Shown: piece after piece, positions 33,797-42,954 of the stretch
Layout of the letters: every line of letters begins with the position of its first letter
How positions within the stretch are numbered: position 1 is the first letter of the stretch
Source: CAYYJM01 sp964471755
Lineage (GTDB): Bacteria > Planctomycetota > Planctomycetia > Gemmatales > Gemmataceae
Length of the DNA: 64,000 nt
Direction of reading: 5' to 3'
Assembly: GCA_964471755.1 (NCBI GenBank)
Contig: CAYYJM010000001.1
Span: 1 to 64,000, forward strand
Notes under the pieces: generated by a model
Seen by the model: the letters and a program-made list of their open reading frames with translations, nothing else
What the model was told of the DNA's origin: nothing
The model's database searches: none
Made by a program: the position numbers and the translations under genes

Positions 33797-34435
33797 ATGA
33801 GCTGGAAGATCCGTCACGAAGGTTCGAGTCGCTCCGTCCCGGTGGAGACGCTGGAGGAGGTCCACCAGGGCCTGGCCGACGGGGTCTGGTCTCCCGAGGA
33901 CGAGATCCAGGGCCCCGACGAGACGACCTGGGTTCCGCTCAGTGCCCATCCTGCGACCGAGGACGCCGCCGCCGAGGTGGAGCCGCCCGAGCCGTCCCAT
34001 CATGACGACGAGACGCACCTGGACATGACGGCCCTGATCGATGTCTGTCTGGTGCTGCTGATCTTCTTCATGCTGCTGGTCAGCTACACGGCGTTGCAGA
34101 AACGCCTGGAGTCCGGCCTGGCCGGAGCGGCGGAGGGGAGCAACGTCAAGCCGCTGGACTCGAAGCAGGTCGCCCTGCAGATGATTCACCTGAAGATCAA
34201 CCTGGAGCAGGGCAAGGTGGTCTACCGGGCCAGCATCCAGGAGGGCGGCCAGGCGATCGACAAGGAACTGGACCCCGACCGGCTGGAGGAGGGGCTCAAG
34301 GCCCTGGCGACGCCGGAGCGGCGGACTCTGCTGCTCGACTTTGCGGACAACGTGAAGCATGGCGACGTGGTCAAGGCCCAGGATGCCGGGACCGGCGTGG
34401 GCCTGAAAATCATCCTGCGGATGCCCGGGCCGTGA
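33797..34435 (+). CDS. Second ExbD/TolR-like protein with N-terminal GYF-like domain
   Basis: A 212-residue paralogue of the preceding product. Residues 1-52 (MSWKIRHEGSSRSVPVETLE, then GLADGVWSPEDEIQGPDETT and WVPL) form another GYF_2-like domain, closer to the standard pattern. The membrane part is DMTALIDVCLVLLIFFMLLV with the expected Asp. The periplasmic domain is short and acidic/basic. Two unequal ExbD subunits with one ExbB occur in several energy-transducing complexes. The stop lies within a small GC hairpin (34427-34444). No TonB gene is adjacent, but a TonB-like anchored protein is encoded at 57604-58665. Confidence 0.8.
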   Translation: MSWKIRHEGSSRSVPVETLEEVHQGLADGVWSPEDEIQGPDETTWVPLSAHPATEDAAAEVEPPEPSHHDDETHLDMTALIDVCLVLLIFFMLLVSYTALQKRLESGLAGAAEGSNVKPLDSKQVALQMIHLKINLEQGKVVYRASIQEGGQAIDKELDPDRLEEGLKALATPERRTLLLDFADNVKHGDVVKAQDAGTGVGLKIILRMPGP

Positions 34436-34453
34436 GCGTGGCCCAGCTGTCGT

Positions 34454-34618
34454 TTAGCGGTCGGCCAGGATCTCGGCCTTGACGCGACGGGTCAGCATGA
34501 GGACCAGGGCCGCGTCACGCAGCAGGGCCTCGGCCTGGGTCGGCTCCGACGAAGCGATGGCGGGAACCACCTTCTCGACCGGAACCTGCCGAGACCTCTG
34601 CTGCTTCACCTGGATCAT
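34454..34618 (-). CDS. Small protein, 54 residues
   Basis: The frame from ATG 34618 begins MIQVKQQRSRQVPVEKVVPA and is mostly helical with a basic end (LMLTRRVKAEILADR). GGAAAGGA lies 9 bases upstream, which decides this start over ATG 34627. The gene is convergent with the second ExbD gene, 18 bases away. I do not recognise the family. A 54-residue frame could occur by chance in such GC-rich DNA, but the ribosome site supports it. Confidence 0.45.
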   Translation of the reverse strand: MIQVKQQRSRQVPVEKVVPAIASSEPTQAEALLRDAALVLMLTRRVKAEILADR

Positions 34619-34936
34619 GGCGATCATCCTTTCCACTTCAAGGCATCCTGTCAACGCTCTCTTCTCATGCACCCGCTGTGCCAGTCGGGGCACCTCGCCC
34701 GTGGTTCGTGGCGCAACTCCTTCTCACAGAGTGATTTCCGACCACAGAATTTGTTCCACCTGGCAATTCTGACGTGTCAAGCCCTGTAAGAGTTACCCGC
34801 GTGACCGACACGATCCGTGTCGTCCTTACAAGCGAGCGAGCCGATACGACGCTCCCGATCCGGCTCCATCCTTGTCTGGTGGGAGGCGGCAGGTTACCAT
34901 CGGCGCAGGCAGCGAGGTTACGGGGGGTACTACGAC
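34619..34936. other. 318-base gap between divergent small gene and esterase-like gene
   Basis: Besides the promoter at 34872-34900 no gene or RNA was recognised. The stretch 34641-34790 is less GC-rich than its surroundings and could hold the promoter of the small gene. Confidence 0.5.
34872..34900 (+). promoter_or_regulatory. Candidate promoter of the exported hydrolase gene
   Basis: TTGTCT (34872-34877), 17 bases, then TACCAT (34895-34900). The leader would be about 30 bases and contain the G-run used as ribosome site before ATG 34937. Confidence 0.45.
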
Positions 34937-37075
34937 ATGCGCGGTATTCTGGTGAGTCTGACGATGGCGGCGCTGGCGGGGTTGGCCCTGGCCCAGACGC
35001 CGCCGATGAAGCCCGAGAAGGCGATCGATACAAGTCGTGGCGACGCACTGCGCGACGCCTACTTTCGCAAACAGGTCGAACAGATCGCCAGCCGGCAACT
35101 CGTCAGCGTGAAGTCGAAGGAGGACTGGGAGGCTCGCAAGCCGGAACTGCGTCGGCAGTTACTGGAGATGTTCGGCCTCTGGCCGCTGCCGCCGCGAACC
35201 GACCTCAAGGCGACCGTGACCGGTACGATCGACCTGGGCGACGTGATCGTTGAGAAGCTGCACTTCCAGTCGCTGCCGGGGCTCTACGTCACGGCCACCC
35301 TCTATCGGCCGAAGAAGGTCGAGGGCAAGCTGCCCGGCATCCTCTATGTCTGCGGTCATGGCAACGTCGTCGAAGCCGGCGTCTCGTACGGTAGCAAGGT
35401 CCGCTACCAGCGTCATCCGCGCTGGTTCGCCCGCAATGGCTACGTCGCGATGGTCGTCGATACGCTCCAGCTCGGCGAGATCGAGGGGCTTCATCACGGC
35501 CTGTATAGCCACGGGATGTGGTGGTGGCAGACACTCGGCTACACGCCGGCCGGCATCGAGACGTGGAACGGCATGCGGGCTCTGGATTACCTGCAAGGCC
35601 GACCCGAGGTCGATGGTACGCGACTCGGCGTGACCGGCCGATCCGGCGGCGGAGCAACCTCGTGGTGGCTCGCCGCGGCCGATGAGCGCGTCCAGGCGGC
35701 CGTGCCCGTCGCGGGATTGTCCGATCTGCACGGCCACGTCATCGAGAGCCAGGGAGCCCGCAAGACCGGAGCGATCGAGGGACACTGCGACTGCATGTAC
35801 TTCACCAACACCTACCGCTGGGACTTCGACACGCTCATCGCCCTCTGTGCGCCGCGGCCGGTCCTCCTGGGAAACAGCGACGACGACGACATCTTCCCGA
35901 TCGAAGGTTACCGTCGTCCGACCACGAAGGCGAAGCGGATCTACGACCTGTACGGAGCCAGCGAGAAACTCCAGCTGATGGAGACGAAGGGCAAACACAT
36001 AGACACTCCCGAACTGCGCAAGGGAGCCTTCCTGTGGCTGAATCGCTGGCTCAAGGGAGACACCAAACCGATCGAGGACCCGGATCTCGAGCCGCTCAAG
36101 CCGCAGCAGTTGAAGGTGTTCGATCGGCTGCCCGAGGACGCGACGAACAAGATCATCCACGAGCTGTTCATCCGGCCGGCTCGCCCGGAGCTGCCGCAAT
36201 CGGCCGAGGTGGTCAAGCAGTGGTGGCCGCGTCAGCGCGAGCAGTGGCTGACCGAGCTACAGGCGAAGTCCTTTCGCGGCTGGCCGGAGAAGGCTCCGGA
36301 TCTGAATGTCAAGCCGGTCGCGGAGATCGTCGCCGATGGCGTCCGCCTGCGGGCGTGGGACTTCGTCAGCGAGGACGCCGTCGACCTGCGCGTCTGGCTG
36401 GCGACGGCCGAGAAGGTCCAGAAGCCGAGCCTGGTCGTCCTGGACGTACTCGACGAACCGGAATGGGAGAAGTGGTGCGCGGGGCTTGGCCCGAAGTTCC
36501 AGGCCAGCCTGCAAGGTCTGACGACGGTGCCGCGAGATGACAGCCAGTTCGAGCAGAACCGGCGAGCGCTGGAGCGATTCGGCTGGGGCTTCGCCGCGAT
36601 CGCGCCGCGCGGCATCGGACCGACTCGCTGGAACGATCGCGGCCGCGGCGGCAAGCCGACGCCGCACATCCAGCGCCGGTTCGGTCTGCTCGGTCAGACC
36701 CTCGACGGCCAGCGCGTCTGGGACGTGCGACGAGCCCTGGCCGCGCTGGGCAGCGTCGAGAACCTCAAGGGCGTGCCGCGCTGGTTGCAGGGCAAGGGCA
36801 TCTCGGCCGGGATCGCTCTGTACGCCGGGTTGTTCGAGCCGGACGTGGCCCGCTTCGATCTCTGGTATCCGCCGACGACGCATGTCGTCGGGCCGACGTT
36901 CCTGAACGTCCGCAAGATCCTCGACATGTCGCAGGCCGTCGCGCTGGCGTCGCCGCGAAAGGTGCTGCTCTACCTGGAGAAGGACGCCGACCGGGGAGCG
37001 TGGGAATGGCCGACTCAGTTGGACGAGCGGCTCGGCACGAAGACCCTTCAGATGCGAGTGCTGGGAACGAAGTGA
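34937..37075 (+). CDS. Exported alpha/beta hydrolase (acetyl xylan esterase-like)
   Basis: A 712-residue protein. MRGILVSLTMAALAGLALAQ is a signal peptide. The hydrolase domain (about 95-385) shows GILYVCGHGN for the oxyanion strand, GVTGRSGGGATSWWLAA with the nucleophile elbow (GRSGGG), LLGNSDDDDIFPIEG for the acid, and TKGKHIDTP for the His. This resembles acetyl xylan esterase/CE15-like planctomycete enzymes, which deacylate plant or algal polysaccharides. A second, weaker module (about 440-712) follows with FGWGFAAIAPRGIGPTRW and RRALAALGSVENL, also hydrolase-like but apparently without a complete triad. The longer frame upstream is ignored because the signal peptide fixes the start. Confidence 0.78.
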   Translation: MRGILVSLTMAALAGLALAQTPPMKPEKAIDTSRGDALRDAYFRKQVEQIASRQLVSVKSKEDWEARKPELRRQLLEMFGLWPLPPRTDLKATVTGTIDLGDVIVEKLHFQSLPGLYVTATLYRPKKVEGKLPGILYVCGHGNVVEAGVSYGSKVRYQRHPRWFARNGYVAMVVDTLQLGEIEGLHHGLYSHGMWWWQTLGYTPAGIETWNGMRALDYLQGRPEVDGTRLGVTGRSGGGATSWWLAAADERVQAAVPVAGLSDLHGHVIESQGARKTGAIEGHCDCMYFTNTYRWDFDTLIALCAPRPVLLGNSDDDDIFPIEGYRRPTTKAKRIYDLYGASEKLQLMETKGKHIDTPELRKGAFLWLNRWLKGDTKPIEDPDLEPLKPQQLKVFDRLPEDATNKIIHELFIRPARPELPQSAEVVKQWWPRQREQWLTELQAKSFRGWPEKAPDLNVKPVAEIVADGVRLRAWDFVSEDAVDLRVWLATAEKVQKPSLVVLDVLDEPEWEKWCAGLGPKFQASLQGLTTVPRDDSQFEQNRRALERFGWGFAAIAPRGIGPTRWNDRGRGGKPTPHIQRRFGLLGQTLDGQRVWDVRRALAALGSVENLKGVPRWLQGKGISAGIALYAGLFEPDVARFDLWYPPTTHVVGPTFLNVRKILDMSQAVALASPRKVLLYLEKDADRGAWEWPTQLDERLGTKTLQMRVLGTK

Positions 37076-37093
37076 ATCCGGTCAGTCGTAATT

Positions 37094-37163
37094 GGCGAGC
37101 GGCGCGGCGTCAGCCGGTTCTTCTCAGGAAAAGAACCGGCGGGCTGACGCCGCGCCGCTCGCC
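37094..37163. repeat. Nested palindrome, GGCGAGC-ended, between convergent genes
   Basis: A 70-base inverted repeat bounded by GGCGAGC and GCTCGCC. The arm carries GGCGCGGCGTCAGCC, with the GTCA loop seen at 10326-10413. The central AAGAACCGG/CCGGTTCTT adds a stem. It lies between the convergent hydrolase and TPR genes and may end both transcripts. Confidence 0.85.
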
Positions 37164-37178
37164 GGGGTGGACTCGTGG

Positions 37179-39803
37179 TCAATCGTCGTCGTCCTCCTCG
37201 TCGTCGTCTTCCGGCGGCAGATCGGCCTTGCGATCGCCGGCTTCCAGACGGGCGAGCTGCTTCTTGAAGTAGACGCGCTTCGGAGCCAGCGCCACGACCT
37301 TCTTCTGCACCGCGACGGCCCGGGCCTGATCGCCGAGCTGGAAGTGAACCTCGGCCAGCGTGTCCAGGTAGCCAGACGACTCGGGCTCCAGAGCCACGGC
37401 CTTCTCGGCGTCCTTCTTCGCCTGCTCCAGGCCACGACGGCAGGTCGCCGCCAGCCAGGCGGCCGAGTTGTGCGCCCAGGCACAATCGGGATACTCACCG
37501 ATCAGCGTCCGATAGACCGCCGACCCCTTCTCGAAGCACTCGTCGGCCTCCTTCTTCCGACCGGCCCGGTCCAGCACCTGGACCATGCGCATCGTCCCCT
37601 CGACCGAACTGGGCGAAATGGTCAGGGCCCGAGCGAACTCCTCGCGAGCCTCGTCGAACTTGCCCGCCTGGACGAGCCCGGCCGCACGTTGTGAGTGGAC
37701 CATCGCCGGGACGCCGACGTAGGCCCCCTTCTCGATGAAGTTGATGTAGCTCCGCAGACAGCGGAGCATGGCCAGTTCGTGGCCCGTCGCGGAGGTCGCA
37801 TAATCCTTCGCCGCCAGCGCGATCAGCGCCTGACGACGGATCGCCTCGCCGGCGTAGTATTCGCCCGGCTGCGACGTTCGCCGCAGCAGGTCCACTTCGC
37901 GGGCCAGGGCCTTCGCATGACCCCGACGGGCCAGCTCACGGACGAAGTCGTCACGGATGTCGTCCTGACCCAGCGGCAGCCAGTGAGCCTGCTCGGTGCG
38001 AGCCTGGCCTTCCGCGACCTTGCCGGCCTTTTCCAGCGCCAGCCCCAGGAGGTAGAGCGGCATCGGATTCTGACGGTTCAGCTCGAACGCCGCCTGATAC
38101 TTCGCCGCCGCCTCGGTGAACTGCTTCGAGCTGAACAGAATGTCGCCCTGGAGTAGCAGCGCCTTCGGCGTCTTGAACGGCGTCAGCAGGTCGAGCGCGA
38201 CGTTCCGCTCCCCGGCCTGACGAAGCACCTCGGCCAGGGCTTCCAGACACGCCGCACGCTGCGGCGGAACCAGATCCTTCACCGTCCCCTCGGCTCCCTT
38301 CGCGATCGCGCGGAGGGCCTCGCCCGTCGTCTTGCCGTCGAGCAGGTCGCGCAGCTGGCGGAGCAGGACGAGGCTGTCCTGCCCCCGGAAGCGTTCGCGG
38401 AAATAGAGCCAGAGCGGCTCGGCCAGCTTGCTCTTTTTCGGGAACAGCTTGCCGAACAGACGGCTGGCCCAGCCCTGATCGTTGGAGACGGTGAGGATCT
38501 TCGCTGTGTGTTCCAGGGCCCGATCGCGCAGGCCGGCCCTGGCTTCCGCGTCGATCAGATCCTCCAGCCAGGAGAGATCGTTCGCCGGCTTGATCTGGGC
38601 CGCGTAACGATCGAACGTCTTCAGAGCCCGGTCCTTCACCCCCAGAGCGTGGAGCGTCCGGGCCTCGAGCAGTTCCAGTTTCGGCAACGCCGCGATCTTC
38701 TGCTCGCGGGCCTTCTCCACCAGAGCGAACGCCTCCTTGTGACGCATCCGGCCAATCAGGATCTGGAAGCGCTCGACCCAGTAATCGCCGCGTTCGAGGA
38801 CGGCCAGGGCCAGGTCCGGCTGATCGTTCAGGAAGAGACACTTGGCCACCTGGAAAAGACGATCATCGTGCGGATCACGCGTCTCGCCCTGCTTCTTGAG
38901 TTCGAGGATCAGAGCGTCACAGGTGCGCGTGTCGCCGGCCAGGCGAGCGTAGGCGGCACGGTGGCCGAGCGACTCGATCTCGTCGCCCTGACGAACCTTG
39001 TCGCCCCGCGCGGCCAGTTCCTTCCAGGCACCGGCTTCGTAGAGCAGATTGGTGGCCAGCCCCTCGTCGCCGGCCTTATCGGCCAGGGCGGCCGCCTCGC
39101 GGTAGGAGCCCTTCGCGCGGTAGAGCCGGGCGAGCAGTTCCTCGTGGCGACGTTCGCGGTCCTTCTTCGCCAGGGCGGCCTGGTGGTGAGCGATCCGCTC
39201 ATCGAGCTTGCCGACCAGGAGCCAGTAGGCGACGTAGTTCTGCTGGCTGGTGCCGTTGGACGGGTCGTCGAGCGTGATCTCCAGTAACTCCTCGAGCAGG
39301 GCGTGGTTCTTCGAGGCGAGCAGATCGGGGATGGATCGGCTCAGCTCGTTGGAGAGCAGGCCGAGAATCTGCGGCTTGACCTGGGCACCGAGATCCTGCT
39401 TCGCCAGGCGAATGATGGCCCGGCAGCCGGCCGCGCCCTGGTTGAGCAGGTCGCGAACGACTTCGACCTTGGTGTTCGGGTCGCCGGCCTGGAAGCGGCC
39501 CAGAGCCTCGACGACGGCCTGCGGCGTGTCGGGATAGATGCCCAGACGGAACTTGTCGGCGACTTCGCGAGCCCGGCGCGAGACCTCGGCGTCGTCGCTT
39601 TTGGCCGCCTTGTTGATGGCCTCCTCGGCGAGCGTGCCGGCCTCCCAGAGCTTGCGGGTGGCCTCCTCGCGCACGTTGAAGTCGTCGGAGCCGAGTTCCT
39701 GGATCCAGCGGGCGATGTCCCCTTTCGTCGGCTTCGGGGCCGGCTGACCGGCCAGGGGAGCGACCAGTATCCCGAGCAGTAGAACTCCGCACGTGATCCG
39801 CAT
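37179..39803 (-). CDS. Exported TPR-repeat protein
   Basis: An 874-residue protein with a signal peptide (MRITCGVLLLGILVAPLAG). Residues 25-170 look HEAT-like (GSDDFNVREEATRKLWEAGT; VEVVRDLLNQGAAGCRAIIR). The remainder is a long alpha-solenoid with TPR units such as KQFTEAAAKYQAAFELNRQN, AGLVQAGKFDEAREEFARAL and GYLDTLAEVHFQLGDQARAV near the C-terminus. The tail is Asp/Glu-rich (EDDDEEDDDD). Such proteins are scaffolds in the periplasm or on the cell surface. It has no operon partner. Confidence 0.82.
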   Translation of the reverse strand: MRITCGVLLLGILVAPLAGQPAPKPTKGDIARWIQELGSDDFNVREEATRKLWEAGTLAEEAINKAAKSDDAEVSRRAREVADKFRLGIYPDTPQAVVEALGRFQAGDPNTKVEVVRDLLNQGAAGCRAIIRLAKQDLGAQVKPQILGLLSNELSRSIPDLLASKNHALLEELLEITLDDPSNGTSQQNYVAYWLLVGKLDERIAHHQAALAKKDRERRHEELLARLYRAKGSYREAAALADKAGDEGLATNLLYEAGAWKELAARGDKVRQGDEIESLGHRAAYARLAGDTRTCDALILELKKQGETRDPHDDRLFQVAKCLFLNDQPDLALAVLERGDYWVERFQILIGRMRHKEAFALVEKAREQKIAALPKLELLEARTLHALGVKDRALKTFDRYAAQIKPANDLSWLEDLIDAEARAGLRDRALEHTAKILTVSNDQGWASRLFGKLFPKKSKLAEPLWLYFRERFRGQDSLVLLRQLRDLLDGKTTGEALRAIAKGAEGTVKDLVPPQRAACLEALAEVLRQAGERNVALDLLTPFKTPKALLLQGDILFSSKQFTEAAAKYQAAFELNRQNPMPLYLLGLALEKAGKVAEGQARTEQAHWLPLGQDDIRDDFVRELARRGHAKALAREVDLLRRTSQPGEYYAGEAIRRQALIALAAKDYATSATGHELAMLRCLRSYINFIEKGAYVGVPAMVHSQRAAGLVQAGKFDEAREEFARALTISPSSVEGTMRMVQVLDRAGRKKEADECFEKGSAVYRTLIGEYPDCAWAHNSAAWLAATCRRGLEQAKKDAEKAVALEPESSGYLDTLAEVHFQLGDQARAVAVQKKVVALAPKRVYFKKQLARLEAGDRKADLPPEDDDEEDDDD

Positions 39804-39893
39804 GACTGGGTCCTCTTCGAGATCGAGCCCGATCCGTTTGATGGTAGCCCGACAGAACGGTTCGACGCAAGGGCGTTGAGTCGGCAGCCGGCC

Positions 39894-40145
39894 TCACGAC
39901 CGACGCGAAGGGCCGACTCCCGGATGAACGTAGAGCCGTTCCTGCCCCTCCTTCGCCAGGCGCGCGGCGATGGCCACCTTCAGCAGATGGATGCCGCCCC
40001 GAAAGACGAAGATGCCGACGACGGCCAGCACCGGTGCCTCGAAAATGTAGTGGGCCGAGCAGAACAGAAACGTCAGATAGAAAATGAACAGACCGACGCC
40101 GACCAGGAGCCAGCCGGCGATCTCACGAATCAGAAAGCTGATCAC
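39894..40145 (-). CDS. Small membrane protein at the end of the MoxR operon
   Basis: An 83-residue protein with two hydrophobic segments, about residues 9-27 (IAGWLLVGVGLFIFYLTFLF) and 35-55, and a basic C-terminus. The GTG start overlaps the stop of the preceding gene as GTGA, so it is translationally coupled to it. It is the last gene of the operon. No family recognised. Confidence 0.65.
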   Translation of the reverse strand: MISFLIREIAGWLLVGVGLFIFYLTFLFCSAHYIFEAPVLAVVGIFVFRGGIHLLKVAIAARLAKEGQERLYVHPGVGPSRRS

Positions 40146-40936
40146 TTCTCCCTCCGTTTCTGGGCCTTCAGCCGAGCCTGGACGATCCAGCGATTGACGC
40201 GAGCCTGGTCGCCGCGTGTCTCGCGCCAGAGGACTTCCTGCAAGAACATCCGATGCACGTCGCGGGAGGCTTCTCGCCAGAAGGCGATCCGGACGATCGT
40301 GCTGGTCCCGAGTAATGCCGTCGCCAGGAGCCAGGCCAGGAGCAGGCCGTGCCACACCTCGCGGCTCAGATCCACGGGCGGGCCGGTCGTGCTGACCAGA
40401 ATCCAGGTGAAGATGGCGGCCACGACCACGAAGGCCAGGACGGTCGCCCCGCGCAGACCCTCGCCCGTATCCATCGGCGGCAGCTCGCGCAGGATCGGCC
40501 GACGCTGATCGCTGCCGATCTGCCCTTCCTGCGGCAGAGCCCGACTCAGGTAGCCGATCAGGCGATACTGCCCCTGAAGATAGACGAGCAGGACCAGCAC
40601 GAGAAAGGCGTCGAGCAGCGGTTCCGGCTGATATTCGCTGTGAAAGGCCCGGAGCCGGGACCAGGGGATCACCTGGCGGTAGAACCAGGAAACCAGGTCG
40701 TGCCCCTGAGCCCGAGCCAGCAGAACGAGGGCGACCAGGCCGATCACCAGCGGCGGCCAGTACCAGGCGCGCGTGTAGAGGCCGAGTCCACCCAGCACCA
40801 GGACCAGAAACGCGGCCGAGCCCATGCCGCGCTCGACCAGGATCAGGCCGACGATCAGCAAGGAGCCGACCACCGCCGCCAGGTAGAAGCGCGGCACCGG
40901 ATGCTGAATCCGTTCCAGGTCGTCGGACAGGCTCAT
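40142..40936 (-). CDS. Integral membrane protein of the MoxR operon
   Basis: A 264-residue protein with about six membrane segments, for example residues 16-33 (FYLAAVVGSLLIVGLILVE), 40-80 and 160-215 (VLAFVVVAAIFTWILVSTT; LLLAWLLATALLGTSTIVRI), and a basic C-terminal tail with VLWRETRGDQARVNRWIV. It begins in a TGATG overlap with the DUF58 stop and ends in the GTGA overlap with the last gene. The family is not recognised; its place next to DUF58 suggests a membrane partner of that complex. A long second-frame reading through this stretch is discarded. Confidence 0.75.
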   Translation of the reverse strand: MSLSDDLERIQHPVPRFYLAAVVGSLLIVGLILVERGMGSAAFLVLVLGGLGLYTRAWYWPPLVIGLVALVLLARAQGHDLVSWFYRQVIPWSRLRAFHSEYQPEPLLDAFLVLVLLVYLQGQYRLIGYLSRALPQEGQIGSDQRRPILRELPPMDTGEGLRGATVLAFVVVAAIFTWILVSTTGPPVDLSREVWHGLLLAWLLATALLGTSTIVRIAFWREASRDVHRMFLQEVLWRETRGDQARVNRWIVQARLKAQKRREK

Positions 40937-42948
40937 CAGAACGCCCTCCGGGCCTGACGCAGCCGGTCGAGCCGACTCAGGATCAGGGCGACCGGCTCGC
41001 CCTCCTCGGCACAGACCATTTCGACGCCGAGCCGGGCCAGCGTTCGCTTCAGATTCTGATACGCCCGGTTGAAGCGCTCGAGCGTCGCCCGGATGACCCA
41101 GGCTTCGAGGTAGGCGTCGACGTCCAGAGCCTGGGGATTCGGCTCCAGGCTGAGGCTCTTTCCCGGCGAGGGCAGACCGGGCGGCCAGGGGATGATCACC
41201 AGCACCTGATGATGTCGGCTGCGGGCCAGGCGAATGGCGGCCAGCAGTGGCGCGAGATGCTCCTCCAGTTCCACCAGGTCGGCCAGGAGGACGAACAGTT
41301 CGCTGTCCTGGCCGCGTCGGATCGACTCTTGCAGGGCGACGGTCAGGACACGGAGTTTCTCCGGGGCAGCGTGCAGATACCGGCCGCGCTCGTCGTAGAG
41401 CGGCACGCGGAAGGGCACCTGATGCTCGTTGAGGAACTTCTGCAAGTAGAGCGTCAGCAGATCCTCGTCCTCGAGCAGCGCCTGAACCGCTCCCGGCCCC
41501 AGGTCGTAGCGAACGGCGAAGAGCGAGGCCATCTGCTTGCGCCAGCGGGCGATCCGGCGCTCTCGGCCGGTGATCAGCAGGATGAGCAGAAAGCCGAGAA
41601 AGCCCAGGACGAGGATGAAGGCGGAACCCAGACCACTGGCGATCCACAGGTCGCCGCGCTCGCGGGCCGGCAGCAGGGCTCCGAGAAACAGGTTGACGAC
41701 AAGACTCAACGCCGGCAGGATCGCCAGGATCAGGAACAGCAGCGTCCCCTTGCGGCGATGCAGGTAGCGGACCAGGCCGACGGGCCGTCGCCAGACACCC
41801 GGGAAGGCCGCGACCCACTCGGCCCAGAAGGGCATGCCGTTGACGCCGGCGTCAAGCAGGTCGGGATAGACCTGGCGAGCGAAGCCATAGGCCAGTGGGA
41901 GAAGGTCATCCGGGTTGGCACGCTCGTACTCCGGCAGCGTGCGGAGTGAGCCGGCCAGGGTCTGGAGCATCTCATTGCGATGACGGCCGGCTCGGTCGGG
42001 GCGCTGATACTTCACCGACTGCTCGTCGAACAGACACAGGCCGACGAGGTCGCGGTTGGCCAGACCCGCCTGCACGACGCCCGAGGCGATGTCCACGATC
42101 CGATGCAGTGGCCGGGCCGATGGGCTGGTCGCCTGGCCGCCCGGCGGCGCGGACAGGAGGCGAACGGAGGCCGAGGTGTCCACGAACAGGGTGCATCGCA
42201 GCGGCACCTCGCTCTCGAATTCGCGCGTGATGAGCTTGTCGCGTCGGGCGGACACCTTCCAGGCGATGGTTCGCGGTGGGTCGCCCGGCTGGTAGTCGCG
42301 CAGGTCGAGCAGTTCGCTCGACGCGCCCGGTTTCCGCAGCCGATGCTGGCCCGGCGGCGGCAGGCGATTGCTCGGCATCTGATGTGTCGCCCGTGATTCG
42401 GCTTCCGGCCGCAGCGGCAGGATGGGCAGCTCGACCGACTCGCGGAGAAACAGCGGCACGTAGAAGAATCCCTGAGCATCGGTCAGCTGTAGCTGGATGC
42501 CCTCGAAGCGGGCCACGCCGCCGTGCGGACAGCGGATCGTGTAGCGGAGAACGATCTCCGTCTCCTCGGGGTCCTCGCCCTCGGCGACGGCCAGCGTCAC
42601 CGCCCGCGAGGTGATGCCCCCGGTGCGCAGGACGGCGAACGGCACCCGATCGGTCACGACCGCGACGGGGATCTCATTCCCTTCCAGCAGGAGAAGTCGA
42701 ACCTCGACGGTGTAGACGCCACCGGCCAGGAGCGTCCGAACCGGGCCGCGTGCGTCGAAGAGCGTACGCCGCACCCGCAGCCGCCGACCGAGAGCGAGCA
42801 GGCTCCGGTTGAACCGATAGCCCTCGTAGCCGAGCCAGAACAGGACCGCGAGGCCGAGCAGGATCAGGGCGTTCTGCTGGTAGCGCAGACCGACCACCAG
42901 GATGCCCAGGCTCGGCAGAAACAGCCACCATCCGCGCACCGTTGGCAT
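40936..42948 (-). CDS. DUF58 (VWA-like) protein
   Basis: A 670-residue protein. Two membrane segments near the N-terminus (about 8-22 and 27-45) precede a beta domain. The DUF58 motif (YQPGDPPRTIAWKVSARRDK, near residue 240) and VDTSASVRL (near 273) give the MIDAS-like Asp-x-Ser-x-Ser of a von Willebrand A fold. Two further membrane segments at about 405-425 and 440-460 split the fold, and a second soluble part follows to the end. DUF58 proteins work beside MoxR ATPases. It starts 6 bases after the MoxR stop and its stop overlaps the next start. Confidence 0.85.
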   Translation of the reverse strand: MPTVRGWWLFLPSLGILVVGLRYQQNALILLGLAVLFWLGYEGYRFNRSLLALGRRLRVRRTLFDARGPVRTLLAGGVYTVEVRLLLLEGNEIPVAVVTDRVPFAVLRTGGITSRAVTLAVAEGEDPEETEIVLRYTIRCPHGGVARFEGIQLQLTDAQGFFYVPLFLRESVELPILPLRPEAESRATHQMPSNRLPPPGQHRLRKPGASSELLDLRDYQPGDPPRTIAWKVSARRDKLITREFESEVPLRCTLFVDTSASVRLLSAPPGGQATSPSARPLHRIVDIASGVVQAGLANRDLVGLCLFDEQSVKYQRPDRAGRHRNEMLQTLAGSLRTLPEYERANPDDLLPLAYGFARQVYPDLLDAGVNGMPFWAEWVAAFPGVWRRPVGLVRYLHRRKGTLLFLILAILPALSLVVNLFLGALLPARERGDLWIASGLGSAFILVLGFLGFLLILLITGRERRIARWRKQMASLFAVRYDLGPGAVQALLEDEDLLTLYLQKFLNEHQVPFRVPLYDERGRYLHAAPEKLRVLTVALQESIRRGQDSELFVLLADLVELEEHLAPLLAAIRLARSRHHQVLVIIPWPPGLPSPGKSLSLEPNPQALDVDAYLEAWVIRATLERFNRAYQNLKRTLARLGVEMVCAEEGEPVALILSRLDRLRQARRAF

Positions 42949-42954
42949 GAGTCC

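Noticed and set aside
34587..34672. TTGACA near 34642 as promoter of the 54-residue gene
   Set aside because: The -10 position would fall at the ribosome site and transcription would start past the ATG.
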